From assembly GCA_020698575.1 (NCBI GenBank), contig CM036242.1, positions 13,745,124-13,809,123 on the forward strand: a DNA stretch of 64,000 bases, in the 5' to 3' direction. The notes beneath the pieces are model-generated. The model was given only the letters and a program-made list of their open reading frames with translations. It was not told where the DNA came from and ran no database searches. Numbering within the stretch: position 1 is the stretch's first letter; each line of letters begins with the position of its first letter. Below are positions 41,401-53,400 of this stretch, one piece after another. The stretch comes from Bostrychus sinensis. Its lineage: Eukaryota > Chordata > Actinopteri > Gobiiformes > Eleotridae. The position numbers and the translations under genes were made by a program.

Positions 41401-44400
41401 GTTGCCGGGGTCTAAGCACCAAAGTTTATTCTTTAAACAAATTATCCATTGCACCTCACTCATTTGTCTGTGCTTGTTGAAGTTTCTCCTAGTTGAAATA
41501 TAGTAAAAATAAAGCATAGTAGTGGACTTCTAATAACAGTGTAAATGTTCTTTCCATTGAGCCACAAATCAAAGAAGTAAAACTAATTTCCTGTTTCTTT
41601 GGAAGATACTAACTCCAGTCACAAGGGATCAGCCCCTTGTGACTGGAGATAGTATCTTCTGGCATATCCTTATGTCACAATGGCACAGAATTCTTTTAAA
41701 AATTATTGGATCGACTCTGTGATCTTGATCTATACCAAAAACAATCCATGTCTTTTTTGTTCTCTTGCTGACCTTTCATTGTGACACAACGGCAAATTAA
41801 TTATGCCTTATATGAACATTTCATTCTGATGTACTCTTCCAAAACAGGTTGTTGACATTTTTTGTAATATTCCATTCATTATATTACCCAGTTCCTCTTT
41901 CATTCAGCAATTTATTGAGTTTACTTTTCCAGGAAGCCACTGGGTACTGTCCATTTTGCAGCTCTTCTTTCAGTGCCTTAATGTCTTCCTGTACTACAAC
42001 TTTTTCCTGTGTCTAAATTATCAATATTGGGCTGGGACTGTAAACGGAGGATGTGCAGTTGTGTGTGGGTGTGTATGTGTGTGAGTGTGTGTGTGTTCTT
42101 ACTCATACAGGCTGAGCAGGGAAGAGAGATGACTAAAGTAAAAGGACTAAAAGCTCAGATGCAAACTCTATAGACTGGCACATTTTTCCTTATTAATCAC
42201 CATCATCAGTTCCTGTCAGTGCTGCTTAGTTTCTGGTCCTGTCTTACTTTGGGTTTTAATAACAACCTAAAATGAACTACTCACCCATCAAATAAATCCT
42301 GCACAGTGCACACCGTTCTGTTTTTGCTTATATTAATGAATTAAGAGTAGCTACTATATTTGAGAGCACGCTTGCTGTGAAGGACAAAAGCATAGTATCT
42401 AATTTTTGGTAACTTTCTAACTAGCCATTAGTAGTTATAAGTAATAATTGCAAGCAGTTCTTAATGGGCTCTGTGCTCATTAACTATAAATGTGGCATAT
42501 AATTTCATCTGCCTGGAAGATTGCATGAACTACCAAGATCGAACGCCCATCAATTCTATGAAACACTGCCCATTTCTGCTCGATTCATTTGTGTTTTGAT
42601 TAAAGATTAGATCTGATTAATTAGGATTAATATCACTGATACATGTGCCATTTATAGAAACCCACTTGAAGTGTTTATAGTACCAATTCATTTTGCAGCT
42701 AATTGAGAATTAAAGGCACATCGGCCAAAAATATGTTAGCGGTTGAGTGGGGGCTCTGCTGGAATAACTCTGTTTCAGTTTCAGCTATTGATTTATTGTT
42801 GAAGTGGAGTGAACCAATCAATGGTAGAGATGTAACAATTCTCAATATTGTGATATCGCAACATAAAAAGTCTCGCAATATCATCTTGGACTTGTGCAAT
42901 ATTGAATGTGTATATGGCATATATTCATTGTCTTATTGCAGTGGAATGGTAAAAAAGGGGAACTACATAGACCATGATCCTTTGCTCTAATTCAGTGCAG
43001 CCAACATGACAACTTTATTTAACACTTATTTAATCTTCAATCTTAATCTTCTGAAATATTACAAATATTAATGCACACAAGTCTCGTCAGGCCATTTTTA
43101 GAGAATACGATTTGTTATTGTGAGCATTTCTACAAACCCTAGAGCAGGGGTGTCCAAACTATGGCCCGGGGGCCAAATGCGGCCCGCAGACTATTTTTAT
43201 TGGCCCTCAGACTTCATTCACAATTGGCCCAAATTGCCAGAGGTAGCACTTTTTACAGGTAAAATACTTCATTTGTGTGAGATGTACCTGGCTTTAAGAA
43301 AGGAAAAAAATGGAAATTAGTGGTTGGTGGCGCCAAAAAAAAAAAAAAAGCAACATCTTCTTTTGTGTTGATGCAAAATATGGCGCCTCGACTGAGTGGC
43401 CCTCCTGCACATATATTTTTCAGTATGTGGCCCTCAAGGAAAAAGGTTTGAACACCCCTGCCCTAGAGCCTCCCGAATATTGCAATAAATATCGTACCAT
43501 GATCTTAATATCATGATAGACCATGAGATTTGGATATCGTTACATTTCTAATGAATAGCCTAGAATACATGTTTTTTTCACTGATGATTGGTTGGTTTGC
43601 CTGTATGCCATACTAACTCCATCCACAAGGGGTCAGTACAGGAACTAATCATTTTTACTTTGATTATATTTGATGTCTTGAGATAGGACCTAAGCCTTTG
43701 CGGAGTTCTGAGCTCTCTGAGTGCTTCTACTTTAAATTCTATATTTTGTAAAATGAGCAGGCTGTGAATGGGTTTGTTTGCAAAATATTCTGTGGTTTAT
43801 TGTCAAATCAACTTGGATATTTCCTCTGTAATGTTAATGTTGCTCTGCGGATACTAATGAATACATGAACCTAAACACTGCACCCCACACAGCAATCAAT
43901 TCAACAGAAAAAGCTATCTATGCTAAGTAGCCAGGGTGGCCTTGTCTATCTGACAATTAATGTCATTATTTCATTTTTATAATGTCAGAGGGATGCATTA
44001 CCAGTACCCCCTGGCATTTACATATGAGAGTATGAAATGTAAATCAGTGTGGATGGAGGGATGTGAGCTGCTCCCTGGGATTCAGTGAGCGATTAAACCC
44101 ACACGCCCACCGCTGGAGAAGCAAGGGAGAGGGCTGACCCGGTGCTTCTGAGGGTCAAAAGGCCAAGACACGAGCCCACACATTGCCTCAGAGCACATCA
44201 GAGTGCATGCAGTAATATGAGGGTATAACTCTACATGGGCACAGCCACTTGAGCATATGGCTATTTGCACATTTATGATTGGATTTCACTGCAGCGCCAT
44301 CATTAGTGTGGCATAGACACACGTGGGGAATCTGTACAGAGCAGTCGGTTTGGTGTTCCTGGACTAATACATTAGTTAGAAATCATATCAATCATGCAGA

Positions 44401-47400
44401 GAGCTCAAGATTAAGTCAATGTAATGTTACTTCAAAATATTATTACTCAGGTATAAGTAAAATTACTAAACAAAACTGTTACTTGATTGAGATGATGTAC
44501 AAATCAACTGCTACTACTACTACTACTAGTGCTCCTTAACGTACAACCCAAATTCCGGAAATGTTTGGACGTTTTTTAAAAATTTGAATAAAATGAAAAC
44601 TAAAAAACTTACAAATCACATGAGCCAATATTTTATTCACAATAGAACATAGATAACATAAATGTTTACACAGAGAATTTTACACTTTTATGCATAAAAT
44701 GAGCTCATTTCAAATTTGATGCCTGCTACAGGTCTCAAAATGGTTTGAACAGGGGCAACAAATAGCTGAAAAAGCAAGAACTGTTAAAAAAGATTCAGCT
44801 AGGAGAACATCTAGCAGCGAATTAAGTTAATTAATATCAGGTCTGTAACATGATTATCTTTAAAAGGGATGTCTTAGAGAGGCAGAGTCTCTCAGAAGTA
44901 AAGATGGGCAGAGGTTCTCCAATCTGTGAAAGAGTGCGTAAACAGATTGTGGAATACTTTAAAAACAATGTTGTTCAACGTCAAATTGCAAAGGCTTTGC
45001 AAATCTCATCATCTACAGAGCATTCATTCATTCATTTTCTACCGCTTATTCCCGTTAGGGGTCGCGGGTGATTGGAGCCTATCCCAGTAACTTTGGGCCG
45101 TAGGCGGGGTACACCCTGGACAGGGGCCAGCTTGTCGCAGGGCTGACACAGAGACGAACACAGACAGACAACCATTCACTCTCACATTCATTCACTAGGG
45201 TCAATTTAGAGTCACCAATTCACCTAACACATGCATGTCTTTGGATGGTGGGAGGAAGCCGGAGTACCCGGAGAGAACCCACGGTAACACGGAGAGGACA
45301 TGCAGACTCCTACAGAGCATAACATCAACAAAAGATTCAGAGAAATCTCTGTGTGTAAGGGAAAAGGCCGAAGACCTTTATTGGATGCCTGTGGTCTTCG
45401 GGCCCTCGGATGACACTGCATCACTCCTTGGCATGATTGTGTCAATTACTAAATGGGCCAGGAATACTTCAAGAAACCACTGTGGGTAAGCTCAATCCGC
45501 CGTGCCATCTGCAGAGGCCAACTAAAGCTCTATCATGCAAAAAGAAAGCCATATATGAACATGTTCCAGAAGCGCTGGTGTGTACTTTGGGCCAAGGTTC
45601 ATTTAAAATGGACTGTTTCAAAGTGGGACTGTGTTGTGTGGTCGGACAAGTCCAAATTTGACATTCTTTTTGTGTCCTCCGGGCTAAAAAGGCGGAGATC
45701 TTTCAGCGAGTTCTCAGCATTCAGTTCAAAAGCCAGCGTCTCTGATGGTATGGGGGGCATAAGTGCATTCGGGATGGGCAGCTTGTGTGTTTTGGAAGAA
45801 ACTATGACTGCTGAAATGTATATAAAGGTTTTAGAGTGACATGCTCTAAAACCCAGCAGCTGAAGAGCAGCTGGAAATCTATATCAGGGAAGAATGGGGA
45901 CCAAATTCCAGCACCAAAACTCCAGAAACTCATAACCTTGATGCCCCGATGTCTTCAAACTGTTTTGAAAATAAGAGGAAATGCTACCTGCTGTCCCAAC
46001 TATTTTGAGACCTGTAGCAGGCATCAAATTTGATATGAGCCCATTTTGTGCATAAAAGCGTAAAATATCTCAGTGTAAACATTTCTTATGTTATCTATGT
46101 TCTATTGTGAGTAAAATATTGGCTCATGTGATTTGAAAATTTTTTAGTTTTCATTGTATTCAAATTTAAAAATGTCTTCTTCTACTTACTTCTACATGAC
46201 TGCCAGCTTGTAGTACTAGAATTACTACAACACTGCTAATACTAGGCTTCTTATTGTCTCTACCCAAAACCTGGAATCAATCATTACTCTCACCACTGCC
46301 TCTAGTCTGTACTAAAATCCTGAATCAAATAATTGTAAGGTTAAATAATACTTATATAATTTAAAAAAATGTAATCGTTCATCTTCCGCTTATTCCTTTT
46401 AGGGGTCGTGGGTACTTGAGCCTAACATTGGGCCTTGGACAAGTTACAACCGGGACAATGGCCGGTTAGTCGCAGGGCTAACAGAGACATACGCCAAAAC
46501 ACAACCATCCACACTATGGGCAATTTAGAGTCACCAATTCAATTAATACATGCATGTCTTGTCATGTCATGTGAACAGAGAGAGAAAACCAGAGTTCCCA
46601 GGAGAAAACCCATAGTAAACACAGGGAGGACATTTATCTATCTCCCACCACTGTATTTACCTGTATGTAGCATAATTCTCACTCTCATTTTTGGTCATTT
46701 ATTTGTTTGAGTGACCTGTGTGACCTCTGTGTTGAAACGTATAACTTGCACAAACACGCCACAGCACTCTTACATAGCTGTACAGTTATATATTTACAGG
46801 TGAAGCAAAAGCAGGACTCAAGGTATTTCATCTTTTTTCTATAGACAGCAATAATTTGTATGGTTAAGGTCACTGCTCGGGTACCACGGCCTATAGAAGT
46901 CTATCTTTACCTTTCTCAGAGAGTTGAATAAACTTTCCGTATTCTATTATTGCTTTCAGAATGTTGGGGAAAAATAACACTCTCTACTTATTTTTCTGAT
47001 TTGTGGTTAAGTGCATGCTAGTATGATTTGGTAGGTTTATACAATGTGAGACCTCTTTGAGCTGATCCAGGTGTCTAGAGTGGCTTTCTGTAGCTACAAA
47101 ATTGCTTGTGATAAAACTTACTGGTGTTATTTATGTCATGTGTTTCTGGAAATACAGCAGTGCTTTATGTGTAGGCTCAGATTGAAATTGCTCTCCAGGT
47201 TAACATACCCCAGGTAAAGGGCAAGAGTGTGGGTAGTGCTGTTACGAAAGGAAATGTTGGCATCTAATAGAGGTCAGCATTTAGCCCAACTTATGCAACA
47301 ATGCATCATACAACATGTCAACATATTGCCATCTTTAGCCTTGGTCTTTGGGATGTGATTTTTCTGGCCTGAAGCATAGGATTTTGATGTCGATAGCTTC

Positions 47401-50400
47401 ACTGTCCTTGAAGCCACACACTTTAAAATGAATTCATCAATATTTTTCAATTATGTGGCAATTGCACACATGTGAAACTGAATAAAAAAAGCTGCAAAAA
47501 TTCAATCTAACTTTTTAATGACTAGATACACTTTTAAATACTCAAGTTGTATATGTACAGGGCTCAAACTGAACTTTTTTTACATGGTTGCATCGGTGCT
47601 CCTAACTTTGGAAGTTTAGGAGCACCATCAGCAAAAATTTAGGTGCACCAAACAAAATGTATAAAGCACACATATAATAATAGACTGTATATTTAACTCT
47701 TTTATTCTTTAATACTTTGACTTTACACACAAGGCTGAAAGTCATTTTTACATGCAGCACTGATTCTCCTAACTTGGATAGGGTCTTATTTTTTGCAGCC
47801 TGGAATAACAACTCCAGTTCTACTGAATGGTTTAATGTAATTTATCACAAAAGACTCCACTGCTGCAACATAAGCGCAAAAAAGTCTATAATTTACAAAG
47901 TGAACAGTGCCCTCATTAACCTACAGTCTAGTAGACTGAAGGGGGCCCTTTTGGTCAACAGGGGAACTGCAGGTGAAAGTGTGTGGGTTAGAGTCATTGA
48001 ACTCAGCTCAAACACATAACATTATAGATGGGCTGCTCAGTAACTGTTGTGAACCTTCAGGTAAGAAATCCTCACTGTTCACTCTGGGGCAGAGGGAGCT
48101 TTCTGTGCACAGGTGAAAATCACCTGTCTGTGAATGTGTATCACATGATTCACGTTATGTACTCACAAACTCATTAGAGAAGAAATCCACCATCAGACAT
48201 GTAATTTGCACACTATGCTTTATTTATTTAGAATATTTGTTTCACTAAAAGTCTCCTGAACCTCTCATGTTTCTGTGATCCTGGAGTTCTTTGTCTCGTG
48301 CCCCGAGCAGCTGCCATGCATGAGGAGGAACAGCTCCTCTTTTCCATCTGACCATTCAGACAAGTTTTGGGAAGTAAATATCACTTTTTGGCCATTTTTA
48401 AGTAAAACATTAGAGATACTGTCAAGCATAAACATCGCACGCGTTGCAGATAGAGTGCTAATGCACCGTATGTAATTAGGCTATATTTAGAATCCACTGT
48501 GGTTTTTAAATTTAACAGTGAATATCTCTGTGATTACTGGACCTATTGACACAAAACAAAAACTGTAGGAAAGCCCACAGAACAGCCACTCATTGGATAT
48601 TTTCTCCTTTTCTTAACGTTCGCTGTAAACACTATGATGGCTGAAACTGATGCTCGGTTTGAACTTCCGCCGGATTGTTTTGTGATTTGTTAATTAGATG
48701 TTTGCATTTAGAAGCATTAGAACAGATGTATCTAATAATGTGGCCTCTGAGTATAAATCATAATTGATTATGTATTTCCCTTTTTTTCTCATCATTCCTG
48801 TGAACAGCACAAAGACTCCGAAACGGGCTGTATTTGCTGGAAGCATGCAGTTACTAGCTGGTATCAAGCTGTGCACAGGCAGAGTCCTCACCAACCACCC
48901 CCATTATGAAGATAAAGACCTGCGGGAGAGGACCAAACAGGTACTGTTGGCCACAATACACCCAAACAAGATACAGGTATTACAGCACAAGCACTATCAA
49001 AGAGTCGAGCTTGAAACAAGGAAATCATAATGTACAACTTCAAAACCCGAAAAAGTGGGGGCACTATTGGTGCAGTGTAAATAAACTGAATGTGAGAATT
49101 TGCAAATGACATAAAAACATATTTTATTCACAAAAGAACATAAACACTAAGACATTTTACCATATCAGAAAAGATATTCTTGACATTACATTAACAGCTG
49201 AAGGGGCAGTGTGCAAATAATTGGCTCAGGTTAGTTAGCAATATGTCAGTAATGTGATTGTGTGTAAAAGGAGCTGTTTAGGAAGGCAGTGTTTATTAGT
49301 TTTAGGTGGAACAGGTGCAGGACTGCATTATAAACATATTCTTTACTGGAAATATGCAGGAAATGTCAGTCTTCTTCAGGCTAATTGTTTTTGTATCCAT
49401 CTAACCATAGAACTGTAAATATGGCTCATAATTCCTTTGGGATTGTTAAACACAGATCCCCTAAAATGTTTAAAAAGAGGTGGCATTAGATTAAAACATT
49501 AACATTTATATTATGTTCATCAAAATATATTTAATGCTCTGGTTATATTAGATTTCTAGCCTGTTTTATCAATGTTGCAATATTACAACATTGGGAGTTT
49601 GTATTAGCAGAATGCGCCTTGCACATCAAATGACAATAAAATGTTCTTCCTACCTTCTGCATGTGAAGAAAATATTAAGAAAAATGTTCAGATTTGTAAA
49701 GCATTGTTCTGTTTAATCATATGTATGTGCACAAAAGAGCTGCTTGACAAACTGGGGCAATATAATAATAGCTATAATCGTGTCGTACTCAGGTGGTGAG
49801 AGTTTTCAAGTTGACCAAAGTTTTATATTTCTTGTTCCCACTTGAGTAGACCCCATAAATGCAGCATTATGTGGAAGCCAGCAGCAGTGTTGAACCACCA
49901 CCACGGTCATAAGTCTTTCTCTCTGCAGAACTTGCCATGTCATTTCCCCTTACACAGAAAAGTGAACCTTCTTCTAGTGCAGTGGCTCACCTTCTATTTC
50001 CCTCCGGTCTCTGCTAATGTTTGGGGAATTGTCTGTAGATGGGGGTCAGTGACCTGCGGTGATTGTGTGAATGAATATGGGATCAGATGATACACTGAGT
50101 GCAACGTGCAGCCATTAAGGTACTGCCTCTTCCCTGACATGTGTGCTAAAAATGCTGTGGCCCAGTAAAACAATGGAAGCAATGGAAGCCTTCTTTTTAG
50201 TTTGAAATCCATATTTACTGTAGATTGGAGCTTTTTGAGTTGAATACAAAGGAGCATACGTTATGAAAAGGTCAGACAGGCTAAAGACCATATGCATGCA
50301 GTGTTACTCTGTAAAGTCGCCTTGTTTTGCAGTGCAATGATTCAAAATGTCCTCATCGCTTTCTACATTTTCATTGTGCTGTTAACCTAGAAACTTTACC

Positions 50401-53400
50401 CAATAAAGCTTCTTTAAAATAACTGACAGATAGTATTATATAGGATACTCAGTTTCTTTGCCTGTGTTTTGCACATTTTATAACCATTTAACACAAAGTC
50501 CTTGAACAACATCTACATCAATGTGCAGAAGTCCCAAGAAATGGTTCTGGAGAAACAATGGCCACCTCTCTTTTGTTGGAGCAACAGCTGTGGAGATAGT
50601 GTCCACGTTTAAATAATGGGATGTAACAATATTGGCAATCTTGTGATATCGCATTATCAAAAGTCTCTCAATATTGTTGTGGACTTTTACAATATTGAAT
50701 AGTAAGCTCCCAGGGCTGCATTTTTTGTGGCAGTGGAATGGTAAAGAAGCACAGGGAACTCCATAGACCATGATCCTTTGCTCTGCAGCTAACACGACAA
50801 AGTGATTGTTATTAAATACTTTTTTAGTCTTAATCTTTTGAAATATCACAATAATTAATGCACTAAAGACTTGTCAGGGCATTTTTAGAGAATAAGTTTT
50901 GTTATTGTGAGCATTTCTACAATACTGTGAGCCTCCCCAATATTGCAATATATATTGTACCGTAAAATTAGTATAATGATTATGCCTTACTGCGAGATTT
51001 GGGTATCTTTACATCCCTAAGAAATTCATTATACTTTATACCATATTATAATTGTCTTCACAACACAGTCAACATTATCAAAAAGGCCCAACAACTGTAC
51101 TTTTTGAGGAGGATGAATTGGACTGGAGTTAGCTCTCAGACACTAATAGCGTTTTAGAGTTGCTCAGTAGTTAGAGCAACTGGAAGGTGGGCAGAATGCT
51201 ATAACAGCATACTGTTGTTTTGTCCTTGGCCAAGACACTCACACTCACCTTGCCTCCATTGTCTGTGGCACTGGTGTATGAATGTGTGAGTGTGATTGAG
51301 TGATTGTGCCATGGTCGTAGAGATTGCAGGCACAGAATGGCAGCCACATTGCCATAAGTTTTCCCCAGGGAAGTAGCTCACCACCACAGAGTGTTACTGA
51401 GGAGTGAATGAATAATGCACCAAATTGAAAAGTGACTTTGAGTGTCTGGAAAAGTGCTATATAACACTTGACCCCACTAGATGCCTACATGAGTAATAAC
51501 CATATACATCTTGTAATTATTGTAATTTTTATACAACAGGGGCATTTAACTTAAATGAATGGTTTTAGTGATTTGCATGAAAAATAAAAACATTTATCTG
51601 CCATATTTCTATGTTTGTCCCAATACTCTAGCATCAAGCATCACTGAATATCTAGTATTCAACTCACATCCAAATCACTGATAGAAACTGATCCTATCAA
51701 ATATAACTGAGAACGCAAATCCAAGCAAATTAGCTTTACTCTCCTCATCTATTTGTATGGATCTGTGCAAATGTGCTTATTCTGAGTGTGTTGGGCGTAT
51801 GTGTGGGTCATGTGGCGGGTAGCGGAGCCCACGTATGGCCTCCCAGTGGGAAGTGAGCCATGGTGAGCCGCTGGCAAGGCCCGGGCTTATGCTGTGGAGC
51901 TCATTAAGGCTTCGCGACACTGCTGTAGACCTTCAGGGCCCGCTGTGTGCTTCTCCATATGTGTGTGTGTGTGTTGGATTAAGGAGAAAGTGTGAGACTT
52001 AAACGTATGAAAGAACTTTAATGATGTTTCCCGTTCTTTTAAAGCTTAATTTGTTTGTTTCGACAAAACAATTCATTAGTGGACAAAACCGTAGTTGTTC
52101 TTGGCACCTTTGTGGCTGCTTTTATTGTTTCTTGAATTCATTTATATACCCACCGGAACAAAAAAGCTATAGATGAAAAAAATAATAAATAATTTCTCTA
52201 TATGTGCTTGTTCTGTTGTATATGAATGCAACCTTTGCCATAGGAAAAGAAAAGTTCAGCTGAATTAAAATGTTAAGAGAAGGCTTTGAGCTTCCACTGC
52301 TCAAAACGAAACCAAGACTGAATCAGAACTAAACTAAGACTAAACTAGAGCTAAATGAAAATTAGACAAAGGCTGAACAAAGACCAGCGTCTAAATTAGG
52401 TTAGGACTAAACCTAGACTAAACCAATTGCTATTATAAATGATATTATAAAGCCAGCTCTGTTGTCGGATAAAATGTATTGCTTAATATAAAATTATACC
52501 TAGACTAAACTAACGTCTGTGCCAAGGTTGAAATTTAGGACTAAACCAATTCTAAGCTAGGTCTAAACTAGGACTAAACTTGATCTTGATCTGGTCTAAA
52601 TCTGGACCTAACCAGTGCCAAACCTCAACTTTTTTATTTAGCTGCATCACAGTAAGATTTAAAGCTCAAAGAGAATTATTTTACCATTGTTTAAATGTCT
52701 ATACTGTGAAAGACCATAAAACTATTGGATTGCAACCAGTTCTTGTGATTCTAATGATATATATTCATTTTTAGTTTTGCATTTAAAACAATGATTCCAT
52801 ACCCACCAAACTGTCCATACTGTATCTTTCCCCAGTGGTGCCAACTTTCATCACTATTCATTGTAGCCGGGCTTATATTGCAGTAGAAGAGGTATTATTT
52901 TTATTAATTCGTTCCCAAATGGTTTGAAATTCTGTAGTACAGTGCATAAGAATTATCACAGATTTAGCTTTAGCGAGGGTGTAGATGGGATTCAAAGTGT
53001 TGATTGCCGTGAAGGAATATGTCACGCAGTGGGACAGTGGCTTCAATTATAGGATTTGGTTAAGAATAGAACAATCAAATGGAAAAGGTAAGGATAAAGG
53101 AATCGGATTTAAAATAGAAGGGATTAATATATTGCCTCACAGGAAATTGTTAACAATTAGACCAAAGTGTAACCAGCTACTGAAGTTTATGTAAATGATA
53201 TTTGATAACACTATTTTGACATGGTTTTCCTTTCCTCCTTCCTCTGGCTGAGCCTGTCACTGGAGTTCTGTTGTTTGCAGGTCAGAAGCTGAAATTTCCT
53301 AATTTGACATTCCTTGCTTTTCTTGTATTGTGAGCGTTGTGCTGTCTGGGTGAGGCTCAGAATTGAGAAAGCCTCTTGGATAAGAGGTGAAACTCCTTCA

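Larger units (their letters stand above)
44542..46180 (+). mobile_element. Tc1-like DNA transposon remnant
   Basis: Long inverted repeats of roughly 200 bp (about 44563-44755 and 45985-46178) share, in inverse, blocks such as CACATGAGCCAATATTTTA, CAATAGAACATAGATAACAT and TGATGCCTGCTACAGGTCTC. The extreme left end (GTACAACCCAAATTCCGG) has no partner on the right, so the right tip is lost. Between them lies a broken Tc1-family transposase. The element is interrupted by a SINE-family insertion at 45024-45311. Confidence 0.85.
36429..48807 (+). other. dpy19l3: dpy19l3 intron 15 (12.4 kb, largest)
   Basis: Carries a TTAA MITE (37227-37448), a complete hAT-like element (38694-39417), a strong hairpin (41602-41659), a MITE nested in another MITE (42825-43550), a Tc1 remnant with a SINE in it (44542-46180), another SINE-family copy (46377-46632) and a hairpin-forming repeat (47595-47626). 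GC-richer unique blocks lie at 36500-36900, 38190-38420 and 44040-44260. No nested gene was recognised. Confidence 0.85.

Noticed and set aside
50478..50849. 123-codon minus-strand frame in intron 16
   Set aside because: Most of it lies in a MITE (50617-51019), with no transposase or other domain similarity.
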